Source of the DNA: DAOTTX01 sp034437515
GTDB taxonomy: Bacteria > Chloroflexota > Anaerolineae > Aggregatilineales > Phototrophicaceae
DNA length: 19,778 nucleotides
Direction: 5' to 3'
Assembly (NCBI GenBank): GCA_034437515.1
Contig: DAOTTX010000098.1
Span: 1-19,778, forward strand
Positions 1-6,768 of the stretch are shown here, piece after piece (the stretch's first letter is position 1; each line of letters starts with the position of its first letter). The notes below the pieces were generated by a model. That model was not told the DNA's origin. It made no database searches and saw only the letters and a list, made by a program, of their open reading frames with translations. A program made the position numbers and the translations under genes.

Positions 1-51
1 CACGCGGCACGTCAGCGTCTGCGCGGCCTATTGCAGTTGGGGGAGGTATGA
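1..51 (+). CDS. C-terminal tail of a probable ECF sigma factor (partial)
   Basis: An open frame enters from the left edge and ends at TGA 49-51. It gives 16 residues, HAARQRLRGLLQLGEV. A basic amphipathic helix ending RxRLRxLL is the typical last helix of sigma-70 region 4 in ECF sigma factors, just after the DNA-binding helix-turn-helix. The stop overlaps the next start as ATGA (48-51), so the two genes are translationally coupled, as sigma and anti-sigma genes often are. The fragment is too short for certainty; the assignment rests on the C-terminal pattern and the membrane protein that follows. Confidence 0.5.
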   Translation, partial: HAARQRLRGLLQLGEV

Positions 52-1340
52 ACGAGAACGACATCCGCGCCGGGCTGCGCGACATCGCCGAACACGAAGT
101 GCCCGACGACATCAACCTGATCCCCGCCGTACAGCGCAAGCTGCGCCGAGAACGCCGGTATAACGTGCCGCCTTCCCTGACGCGCATCGCTGCGATTCTG
201 ATCTTGACGTTGCTTTCCACTGTGACGGCCTTCGCGGTCGTGCAGTATCAGCACCAACGCTATGACCCCGGCCTGGACAGCGCCGCGACCCAGGGCTTAT
301 TCGTCGAATTCAACCGCACGCAGCGCGTCAGCGACATCGACGTTACGCTGCAACGCGGCTACGCCGACGCCAACCGTATCGTCTTGACCACCGAGATCGT
401 TTACGATCTGTACCAGGTCGAGCGACCGGAGGGCGGTTTTAACATCAACTATCGTCTGTTCGATACCACCACCAGCGAGGAAATCCCGCCGGTTCCGTTG
501 GGTGGCGGTGGTGGTGGTGGCAGTTCTAGTGGCACACCGTCGATCATGGTCAACATCGGACGTGATGCCGCCTTCGACGGCTCCGTGATTACCGGGGATC
601 CTGAAACGCTCGATCTACGGCTGGAAATCACGTTCGCCACGCATCCCACCCGGCGCGATGGGACTTCATCCGGTGGGGGCGGCGGCGGTGAGATGATGCA
701 GCCACCCGCAGACCAACCGACCATGATGCCCTTGCCATCCCCGGTACCGGTCGATCAATTCGAGTCGTTCACGGTGACCTTCGACAACCTGCGTTTGCCG
801 TTCGTCGATGAGTATGTGGTGCCTAAACTCGACGCGCAGACGGTCAGCGATGTGACGATGACGGTCGAGCAGGTGACGGTGACACCCTCACTGACCGCGC
901 TCGATTTCTGTTACACCGTCCCCGGTTCCGACAAGCTGTGGACGCCGGTCGCCCACATCGACACCGGCGACGACATTATCAACGTAACACCGATGATCGG
1001 CCCGGAGAACGTCACCGATGGGCGCACCTGTGTGGAGATGCGCGTGCCACTGCCCTACGTCCCCGGCGAGGAACAAACATGGACGTTCCGTGTGGACTAC
1101 CTGCGCGGCAGCTTTATGGAAACCGAAGCCAATGCCGAGCGCGTCCGGCAGATGCTCGCCGAGCGCGGCCTGAACACCGAGCTTTTCCAGACCGGCACCG
1201 GGGAAATCATCACCCGCTATGGCATGGGCTTCAACAGGGGTGATTCCCCGGCGGATACCACCCGGATCATCGAGGACGTATTCTCTCAAATCGGCGGACG
1301 CATCGACGGGCCGTGGACGTTTAGCTTCAGCGTGCCGTAG
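48..1340 (+). CDS. Single-pass membrane protein, anti-sigma-factor-like, with large outer domain
   Basis: This 430-residue protein has a short cytoplasmic head (1-43, with basic RKLRRERR at 30-37), one membrane helix (about 44-66) and a long exported part. The layout fits the anti-sigma-like proteins with a DUF4179-type outer region that sit directly after ECF sigma genes. No zinc-binding HxxxCxxC anti-sigma motif is visible, so the sigma-binding role is inferred from position and topology only. The outer part holds two glycine runs (152-158 and 209-214), each in a flexible low-complexity insert, the second followed by a Met/Pro-rich linker. The gene starts inside the stop of the preceding gene behind GGGGGAGG, which supports the start. 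No promoter of its own is visible. Confidence 0.6.
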   Translation: MNENDIRAGLRDIAEHEVPDDINLIPAVQRKLRRERRYNVPPSLTRIAAILILTLLSTVTAFAVVQYQHQRYDPGLDSAATQGLFVEFNRTQRVSDIDVTLQRGYADANRIVLTTEIVYDLYQVERPEGGFNINYRLFDTTTSEEIPPVPLGGGGGGGSSSGTPSIMVNIGRDAAFDGSVITGDPETLDLRLEITFATHPTRRDGTSSGGGGGGEMMQPPADQPTMMPLPSPVPVDQFESFTVTFDNLRLPFVDEYVVPKLDAQTVSDVTMTVEQVTVTPSLTALDFCYTVPGSDKLWTPVAHIDTGDDIINVTPMIGPENVTDGRTCVEMRVPLPYVPGEEQTWTFRVDYLRGSFMETEANAERVRQMLAERGLNTELFQTGTGEIITRYGMGFNRGDSPADTTRIIEDVFSQIGGRIDGPWTFSFSVP

Positions 1341-1471
1341 TACGAATGTTAGACTTACAGGGTTTACATTTAGGCGTGGGGGCCGGGCCAATTTTAGCAC
1401 GGGCGGGTTGCCTGCTGCACCGAGTTTCGCTGAAGGCACGGCACAAATGTAAGCCTGCGCTCATCATCGCG

Positions 1472-1480
1472 TGCTAAAAT
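1472..1480 (+). promoter_or_regulatory. Extended -10 promoter for the propeller gene
   Basis: TGCTAAAAT is an extended -10 (TG-N-TAAAAT). It would start RNA near 1487, ahead of the AGAGG ribosome site (1511-1515) and ATG 1521. The same nine bases occur upstream of the last gene (19122-19130). An exact 11-base inverse copy lies at 1391-1401. Confidence 0.5.
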
Positions 1481-1520
1481 GTGTTGCTAATGTACTGTAA
1501 TCAACTAACAAAGAGGCACT

Positions 1521-2624
1521 ATGCAACGCATTCAAATGATGAGCCGGGGACAGCGTGTGGTGGTCTTCGTCTTGATCTTCGGCGGCGGTCTGATGTTGAT
1601 CGTCGCGATTCTGGTTTTTGTCCTGCTGCAAATCGTCAACAACGCCCCACGAGAGACCAGTGTCACCCGTTTTGAGGAACCGGTCGAACTGCCCACGCTG
1701 GGTCTGACGGCGGTCGAGGCCGCCGAATTCGCCTACCTCCCCGGCGATAACGCTTACCCGGCGGCGGTGGCGGTCGCGCCGGATGGCACGATTTACACCG
1801 CCAGCCGCATCAACGGGACGGTCTGGTCAATCCCAACCGGCGGCAACATCGACCCCGAAGGCCAGGCCGTACTGGATGTGATCTTGCCCATTCCCGATAC
1901 CGAAGCAAGCATCGGCGCGGTCAGCGGGTTGGATGTCGCGCCGGACGGCACAGTCTACGTGGTGGATCGCATCGACTCCAACCCGCGTGCGGCGGGCGGG
2001 ACGGTCTGGGCGATCACCCCGGCAGGCCAGCTTACCGACCTCGGTGAGATCGATACTATTGACGGCTTTATCTCCCCCGGTCACGTCACGGCGGACGCGA
2101 ACGGCAACGTCTACGTGACGGATCGCGGCTCACGCGAGGTGTGGGTCTACGAACCCAGCGGCGAGGCGTCCCGGTTCTGGTCTGTGCCGGATGACGACCC
2201 CGACCTCCCCGATGTCATCCCCAACGGCCTCACCTACGACGCCTCAACCGAGACGTTGCTGGTCGCCGATGCTGAGGTCAACGTGATCTATCGTGTCTCG
2301 TTGGAAGGCGAAACGCTGGACACAGTCTACCGCTATGCGGGGGCGTCCGGCGAAGGCGAACCGGGCTTTGATGGCATCACCGTTGATGCTGCCGGAAATA
2401 TTTACGCGGCGGCGGCAGCAGCCCGCAGCCTCGTGATGGTTGATCCTGAAGCGAACGAACTCATCTATTTAGCGGATAACTTCCGTGGGATCAGCGATGT
2501 GGCGGCGGTCGAGAACCGCATCTACGCCTCCAACCTGGACGGGCAAAGCATCGTGCTCCCCGGCATCGACCCGCAAACGCCGTTCTCTATCGACGTGGTC
2601 ACGCTCGACCCGCTGGGGGAGTGA
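1521..2624 (+). CDS. Membrane-anchored NHL/SMP-30-type beta-propeller protein
   Basis: The protein has 367 residues. Residues about 12-40 form one long hydrophobic helix (VVVFVLIFGGGLMLIVAILV...), read as an uncleaved signal anchor. The rest is exported and made of repeated blades with the signature 'DGTIYTAS', 'DGTVYVVD', 'NGNVYVTD', 'AGNIYAAA', as in six-bladed NHL, SMP-30/gluconolactonase or strictosidine-synthase-like propellers. No catalytic residues can be assigned with confidence, so a binding or scaffold role is as likely as a lactonase. The start is the ATG behind AAAGAGG with 5-6 nt spacing; Met6 and Met7 are possible but have poorer sites. It converges on the Argonaute gene with only 20 bp between stops, too little for a separate terminator. 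Confidence 0.7.
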   Translation: MQRIQMMSRGQRVVVFVLIFGGGLMLIVAILVFVLLQIVNNAPRETSVTRFEEPVELPTLGLTAVEAAEFAYLPGDNAYPAAVAVAPDGTIYTASRINGTVWSIPTGGNIDPEGQAVLDVILPIPDTEASIGAVSGLDVAPDGTVYVVDRIDSNPRAAGGTVWAITPAGQLTDLGEIDTIDGFISPGHVTADANGNVYVTDRGSREVWVYEPSGEASRFWSVPDDDPDLPDVIPNGLTYDASTETLLVADAEVNVIYRVSLEGETLDTVYRYAGASGEGEPGFDGITVDAAGNIYAAAAAARSLVMVDPEANELIYLADNFRGISDVAAVENRIYASNLDGQSIVLPGIDPQTPFSIDVVTLDPLGE

Positions 2625-2644
2625 GAGAGGCGAGGCGTAAAACG

Positions 2645-4780
2645 TCATAACCAGAACGGCACCACACCCGTTTCTCGCTCAAAGCGACCGCCCCGCCGCA
2701 GCCAGTAGGCCAGTTGCTCGGCGTTCATGGTGGTGACGGGCAGCTTGGGCAGCCGTTCCGCGCCGTAGGCCAGCAGCGTCCACACGAGGATGCTGCGCAA
2801 CACCCCTTCGATGGCGACCGGCGGTGGCAGCAGCGGATGTGCTGGCAGGCGCACGCGCAACGGCTGTGGTGTGATGTCCTCTTTGGCGACGAACGACACC
2901 AGCAGCGCCTCGCGGTCGCTCAGCTTGAAGGCGCTGCCCCAGGGCGGCTTGACGATGCCCCCCTCCAGCGCGTAGATGCGCGGGGCACCGAGCCGGTTGA
3001 TCTCCACCGGACAGAAGGCCGCTTTGATGGCCTGCCCCCACCCGGCGAGAGCTTGCAGCAGATCGACCGCGAACGGCCCATCATGGTGGATAAGCACACG
3101 CTTATTGGCGAATTCTTTCTGTGGGAATAGGTCGCGCATCAACACATAGGGCAGCGCGGTCTCGGTTTGCGAGAGGTCGCGGACAGTATAACGGATGAAG
3201 GCCCCGTCGGACTGGTAGAACCGGGCGATGGCAGTCAGGCATGTTTCTCCGGTGGTTTTGAAGTATTCGCGCACAATATCTAACCCGACGACGAAATCGA
3301 CGTGTTCCAGCGGTTCGGTCAGCACGTAGGGCACACTGCCGGTCTTACCGAGGATGCTCATGATGATCCCCGGCATGGCGTCGGGGTCGTCTAGCGTGGA
3401 TTGATAGATCACATGCGTGGGCAGGCCACGCCCTAACGTCAGCGACTTGATGTAGTCAGCGGTAGCATCGGTGTTGCTGTCGTCATCGTCCCCGGCATCA
3501 AGGTCATCGGGGAAGAAGGCCAGGATGATGTCCGGGTTTTCTTTTTCCACCACGCGCACCGCGCTCTCTAAATTGGAGCGCGACACCACCCGCACGCGAC
3601 GCTCGCGGATCACGTCGATGGCGAAGTTGAAATTACGCTTGAGCTGTCGCTGCAACGCCTCAACGAAGTCTTCCAGCTTGAGTGCCAATGTGTTGACCAC
3701 GCACACACGCACCGGCTGCACCGTGAAATCTTCCCGCAGATGATACTCCCCCAGTTCGGCGAAATCATACGGTAGCTTGTCATTGTTGTAAGGGCGCACG
3801 CGCCCGCCACCGTAGCGCAGGTTCATCTCGAAATCCGCGTTGAAGAACAGTTGCGGGTGGGTGCGGCTGTTGTAGCCATTGCCCAGCACCGCCGCCTCTT
3901 TGCCGATGTCACTCACAGATTTGACCAGCAGGGCACGGGTGCGCGGCTGCATTTGCAACGTTTGCAGCGCCTGCACCGGGTTGATCTCGAAGCGCGGCAG
4001 GTGCGGTAACCGCACGATCAACCACAGGCTCTGCGCCAGATATTCGTAGTCCTCGTCGCCGATACGTACACTGATGACTAACTCGCCATCCAGCGCGGCC
4101 TGTAAATCGTCAATCGCCATGTGCTGTGGTGGCAGGTCGAGCAGTCGCGCCCGGTGATCCCCCATTCGCCCGACGATGCCGGTGATCTCCCCGCGCCGCC
4201 CCTTCGCCGGGTCGGACGCCCACAAGCCGTTGAGCTTATCACCCAGCACGCCGAGGTCGTGTTCCGTCCCGGCGTATTGCTGCACGGTCTGGTCGTAGAT
4301 CAAGCGCGAGGCGATAGAAATGGAGGCCGCCGGTTCCCCGTTCACCTCCCAGGCTTGCAGGCGATGTTCGCGCTCAACGGTCGCGTTGGGGATGCGTGCT
4401 TGCTGGCGGTCGAGCGCGTCTTGCATGGTGTCGCCCAGGTCACGTAGGCGTGTGCGCAGCATGAACTCGGCCTGCATCTGTGTGGAGACGGACGCGGGTT
4501 CAATTCCATCCAGCGCGGCGTAGCGGTCGGGGTCGCTCCCCTTGAGCAGATCGAGGTTAATCATCAACTCAGCGCCACCCCGTTCCTCGTCGGTGATGAT
4601 GTCCCCTTCCAACCACAACCATGCGCCGGGGAATGAGCGCCGCAGGTGACGCGCCACGCGCCGCCCCAACCGATCCACCATCGCCGGGGATGGCTCGCCG
4701 GTCAGCAGCAATTGATAGGCGAACAGCGGCGGGGTCGCGTCTGGTTCCAACGGAAAGACTTCGACGAACAGATCAGCCAT
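2645..4780 (-). CDS. Long prokaryotic Argonaute (pAgo) with MID and PIWI domains
   Basis: This is a 711-residue guide-dependent nucleic-acid-binding protein, of usual size for a long pAgo. The N and PAZ-like regions (about 1-340) are divergent. MID spans about 355-485 and PIWI about 493-711. MID shows a Lys (K445) and a second Lys in GKTG (K479), matching the guide 5'-end-binding lysines, but the Gln expected 11 residues after K445 is His (H456, in LPTHVIY). PIWI shows the first Asp in VVGLDIVRE (D501), a Glu-finger candidate in QTET (E540), and the second Asp in HHDGPF (D567). The fourth position in TTMNAEQLAY is Glu (E688), where YAD or YAH is usual. DNA or RNA cleavage is therefore plausible but not assured. 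I start at ATG 4780, behind GGGGGA with 6 nt spacing; an in-frame GTG at 4819 would add 13 residues but lacks a ribosome site. No partner nuclease or effector is adjacent. Confidence 0.88.
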   Translation of the reverse strand: MADLFVEVFPLEPDATPPLFAYQLLLTGEPSPAMVDRLGRRVARHLRRSFPGAWLWLEGDIITDEERGGAELMINLDLLKGSDPDRYAALDGIEPASVSTQMQAEFMLRTRLRDLGDTMQDALDRQQARIPNATVEREHRLQAWEVNGEPAASISIASRLIYDQTVQQYAGTEHDLGVLGDKLNGLWASDPAKGRRGEITGIVGRMGDHRARLLDLPPQHMAIDDLQAALDGELVISVRIGDEDYEYLAQSLWLIVRLPHLPRFEINPVQALQTLQMQPRTRALLVKSVSDIGKEAAVLGNGYNSRTHPQLFFNADFEMNLRYGGGRVRPYNNDKLPYDFAELGEYHLREDFTVQPVRVCVVNTLALKLEDFVEALQRQLKRNFNFAIDVIRERRVRVVSRSNLESAVRVVEKENPDIILAFFPDDLDAGDDDDSNTDATADYIKSLTLGRGLPTHVIYQSTLDDPDAMPGIIMSILGKTGSVPYVLTEPLEHVDFVVGLDIVREYFKTTGETCLTAIARFYQSDGAFIRYTVRDLSQTETALPYVLMRDLFPQKEFANKRVLIHHDGPFAVDLLQALAGWGQAIKAAFCPVEINRLGAPRIYALEGGIVKPPWGSAFKLSDREALLVSFVAKEDITPQPLRVRLPAHPLLPPPVAIEGVLRSILVWTLLAYGAERLPKLPVTTMNAEQLAYWLRRGGRFERETGVVPFWL

Positions 4781-4867
4781 TAGATGTCCCCCGAAGGGTT
4801 GCCTGAATTTTGCACGCACGTACAGGGGGCAGTGCTAGTCGTCCTCGCTTGACCCCAATCCCTCAAT

Positions 4868-4893
4868 CCCCCTCCCCGTTGACGGAGAGGGGG
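4868..4893. repeat. Stem-loop 1 of a C/G-rich intergenic repeat
   Basis: CCCCCTC (4868-4874) pairs with GAGGGGG (4887-4893). After one mismatch, three more pairs close a TTGA loop. It lies in the 256-bp spacer between the alpha-glucosidase stop and the Argonaute start, with stem-loop 2 about 30 bp away. The similar sequence of the two hairpins suggests a REP-like family. Confidence 0.6.
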
Positions 4894-4924
4894 ACTTTCA
4901 CGAATCTCGAAGAAACGTAGAAAA

Positions 4925-4964
4925 CCTCCCCCGTAGATGGGGGAGGTGGCCCGGCAAAGTCGGG
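4925..4964. repeat. Stem-loops 2 and 3 of a C/G-rich intergenic repeat
   Basis: CCTCCCCC (4925-4932) and GGGGGAGG (4939-4946) form a perfect 8-bp stem around GTAGAT. It is followed by a shorter hairpin, CCCGGC-AAA-GTCGGG (4950-4964, one G-T pair), and then the purine run GGACGGAGGGGG. The tandem hairpins look like a dispersed palindromic repeat. On the minus strand they are also downstream of the alpha-glucosidase gene and could end its transcript. Confidence 0.6.
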
Positions 4965-5036
4965 ACGGAGGGGGTAAAATGCAGCAAGAAGCAACGTGCA
5001 TCTCGGCGTGTTCGGAAGCAATCTGCATACTCACAC

Positions 5037-6662
5037 TCACACCTCGATAATCACGCCTTCGTCGCCGTGCAAGGCCAGCGCCCCCAGGTCAACCGGCTGA
5101 CCGTCGCGGTCGGCCTCGGTGGAGAGGATGATCGTAGTGCTGTCGCCGTAGTCGCTCAGGTCGAGCGTTCTGGTTTCGCCGGTGAAGTTGAGTGCGATCA
5201 AACAGCGTTGGTCGTTGTACTGCCGCAGATAGACGAAGCATCCCGCCGGGCAGGGGTCAATCGCGTAGTAGCGCCCGATGTGCAGCGCCGGGGTGCGCCG
5301 GCGGTAGTTGAGCAAGCGTTGGTGCAGGTTGAGCATCGCGTTAGGGTCGTCGGTCTGCACGGCGACGTTGTGCTGTTGGTAGTCATCCGCGACGGGCAGC
5401 CAGGGGGTCACATCTGCCAGACAGAACCCGGCGTGCGGGCTGGTATCCCACTGCATCGGGGTGCGACACTCGTCACGGTTGAAGTTGCGGTCGCGCCCTT
5501 GTGGATCCTGAATGCGCTCGTCGGGGATGGTGACATCTTCCATGCCGAGTTCGTCGCCGTAGTAGATCGTCGGCGTGCCGCGCAATGTGAGCAGCATCAC
5601 AGCGGCGACCCGTGCCTGTGCCCTGCCGTATTTGCTAGCGATGCGCGACTGGTCGTGGTTGCCAAGCACGTAGTTAGGCCACGCATAGGACGGCAGCGCG
5701 GCGTCGTAGGTATCCACAAAAGCGCGGATGGACTCGGCATCCCAGGGCTGGGCGATGAGGCCGAAGTTAAACGGCAGGTGCAGACCGTCGTTCTCGTTGT
5801 CGGTATCCGTCCGTTCTTCGCCGTAGAACCCGGCGAGTTGCTGCGGCCCGTAGTCGTAGGCCACCTCACCGATGGCGACCTTGTTAGGGAACTCATCGAA
5901 CACACGGCGAAAGCGTCGCCACAGGTCAAACAATTCGGGAAATTGCGCCTCACTATGCACACGGCGCAGCGCGTTGGTCGGGTTATCGCCCTCGCTCCAA
6001 TCGGGATGCGGTGGATTGTCGCGGAACTGCGGGTCTTTGAGCAGCCGGTCGATCACGTCGATGCGGAAGCCATCCACACCGCGCCGCAGCCAGAAGCGGA
6101 TCACATCGAACATCGCCTGCTCGACTTCAGTGTTACGCCAGTTGAGTTCCGGCTGCTTGGGGTGGAAGTTGTGCATGTAGTATTGCCCGGTGGCCTCGTC
6201 GAACGTCCACGCGGGGCCGCCAAAGTAGGATTTCCAATTGTTGGGCGGCCCACCATCGGGGCCGGGGTCTTTCCAGATGTACCAGTCACGTTTCGGGTCA
6301 TCCATCGAGCGGCGCGACTCGACAAACCACTGATGTTCGTCCGAGGTGTGGTTGGGTACCAGATCAAGGATGACCTTGAGATCGCGGCTGTGTGCTTCGA
6401 TCAGCAAGCGGTCGAAATCCGCCAGGGTGCCGTAATCAGGATGAATGGCGATATAATCCGACACATCATAGCCGAAATCCGCCATCGGTGACGGGAACAG
6501 CGGCGAAAACCAGATCGCGTCCACGCCGAGCCACTCGACATAATCCAGCTTGTCGATCACCCCCTGAATATCACCAACACCATCACCGCTGTGATCCATA
6601 AAGCTGCGCGGGTAGATCTGATAGACCACCCCACGCTGCCACCAATACGGTTTTGCGGGCAT
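5037..6662 (-). CDS. GH13 family alpha-glucosidase (oligo-1,6-glucosidase-like)
   Basis: The enzyme has 541 residues, the usual length for cytoplasmic GH13 alpha-glucosidases, and no signal peptide. It should hydrolyse terminal alpha-glucosidic bonds of small malto- or isomalto-oligosaccharides. The start WWQRGVVYQIYPRSF is typical. Conserved regions are DLVPNHTS (100-107), QPELNW (170-175), GFRIDV with the nucleophile D202, IGEV with the acid/base E266, and VLGNHD with the transition-state stabiliser D337. A short beta-sheet domain C closes the protein (about 465-541). Linkage preference cannot be read safely. ATG 6660-6662 follows AAGGA with a normal gap and an extended -10 lies 45-50 bp upstream. 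It is on the same strand as gatA but separated from it by a hairpin and a promoter, so it is probably its own unit. Confidence 0.88.
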   Translation of the reverse strand: MPAKPYWWQRGVVYQIYPRSFMDHSGDGVGDIQGVIDKLDYVEWLGVDAIWFSPLFPSPMADFGYDVSDYIAIHPDYGTLADFDRLLIEAHSRDLKVILDLVPNHTSDEHQWFVESRRSMDDPKRDWYIWKDPGPDGGPPNNWKSYFGGPAWTFDEATGQYYMHNFHPKQPELNWRNTEVEQAMFDVIRFWLRRGVDGFRIDVIDRLLKDPQFRDNPPHPDWSEGDNPTNALRRVHSEAQFPELFDLWRRFRRVFDEFPNKVAIGEVAYDYGPQQLAGFYGEERTDTDNENDGLHLPFNFGLIAQPWDAESIRAFVDTYDAALPSYAWPNYVLGNHDQSRIASKYGRAQARVAAVMLLTLRGTPTIYYGDELGMEDVTIPDERIQDPQGRDRNFNRDECRTPMQWDTSPHAGFCLADVTPWLPVADDYQQHNVAVQTDDPNAMLNLHQRLLNYRRRTPALHIGRYYAIDPCPAGCFVYLRQYNDQRCLIALNFTGETRTLDLSDYGDSTTIILSTEADRDGQPVDLGALALHGDEGVIIEV

Positions 6663-6705
6663 AGGTTATTTTCCTTCGATTGTGTGTCCTTATTCCTCAC
6701 ATCCG

Positions 6706-6714
6706 ACTATAACA
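6706..6714 (-). promoter_or_regulatory. Extended -10 promoter for the alpha-glucosidase gene
   Basis: On the minus strand this reads TGTTATAGT, an extended -10, placed about 44 bp before the start codon. The sequence ATATGTTATA around it is shared with the gatA promoter at 8275-8285. No good -35 hexamer was seen, as is usual with an extended -10. Confidence 0.45.
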
Positions 6715-6736
6715 TATACGCGGTCAGCTATGGGTA

Positions 6737-6756
6737 GCGGGTAGCCAGCTACCCGC
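6737..6756 (-). terminator. Hairpin after gatA
   Basis: GCGGGTAGC (6737-6745) and GCTACCCGC (6748-6756) form a perfect 9-bp inverted repeat with only CA between. It lies 13 bp beyond the gatA stop and before the alpha-glucosidase promoter. It could end gatA transcription, but there is no T-run after it in the gatA direction. An operator for the following promoter is the alternative. Confidence 0.4.
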
Positions 6757-6768
6757 CTGCGAGAAAAG

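Noticed and set aside
888..1439. Minus-strand open frame of 183 codons over the membrane-protein gene
   Set aside because: The composition is Arg/Pro/His-rich with no motif, typical of an antisense shadow in GC-rich DNA, and the plus-strand gene is well supported by coupling and topology.
4781..4819. GTG start adding 13 residues to the Argonaute
   Set aside because: There is no ribosome site before it, and the ATG at 4780 has GGGGGA at proper distance and begins with a beta-strand-like MADLFVEVFPL.
4868..4964. Possible CRISPR array upstream of the Argonaute
   Set aside because: There are only two related hairpins of unequal sequence, no regular spacing and no spacers; no cas gene is present.
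5067..6491. Long plus-strand open frame (474 codons) opposite the alpha-glucosidase gene
   Set aside because: It is a mirror frame of a clear GH13 gene with all catalytic motifs; its translation has no recognisable domain and no ribosome site.
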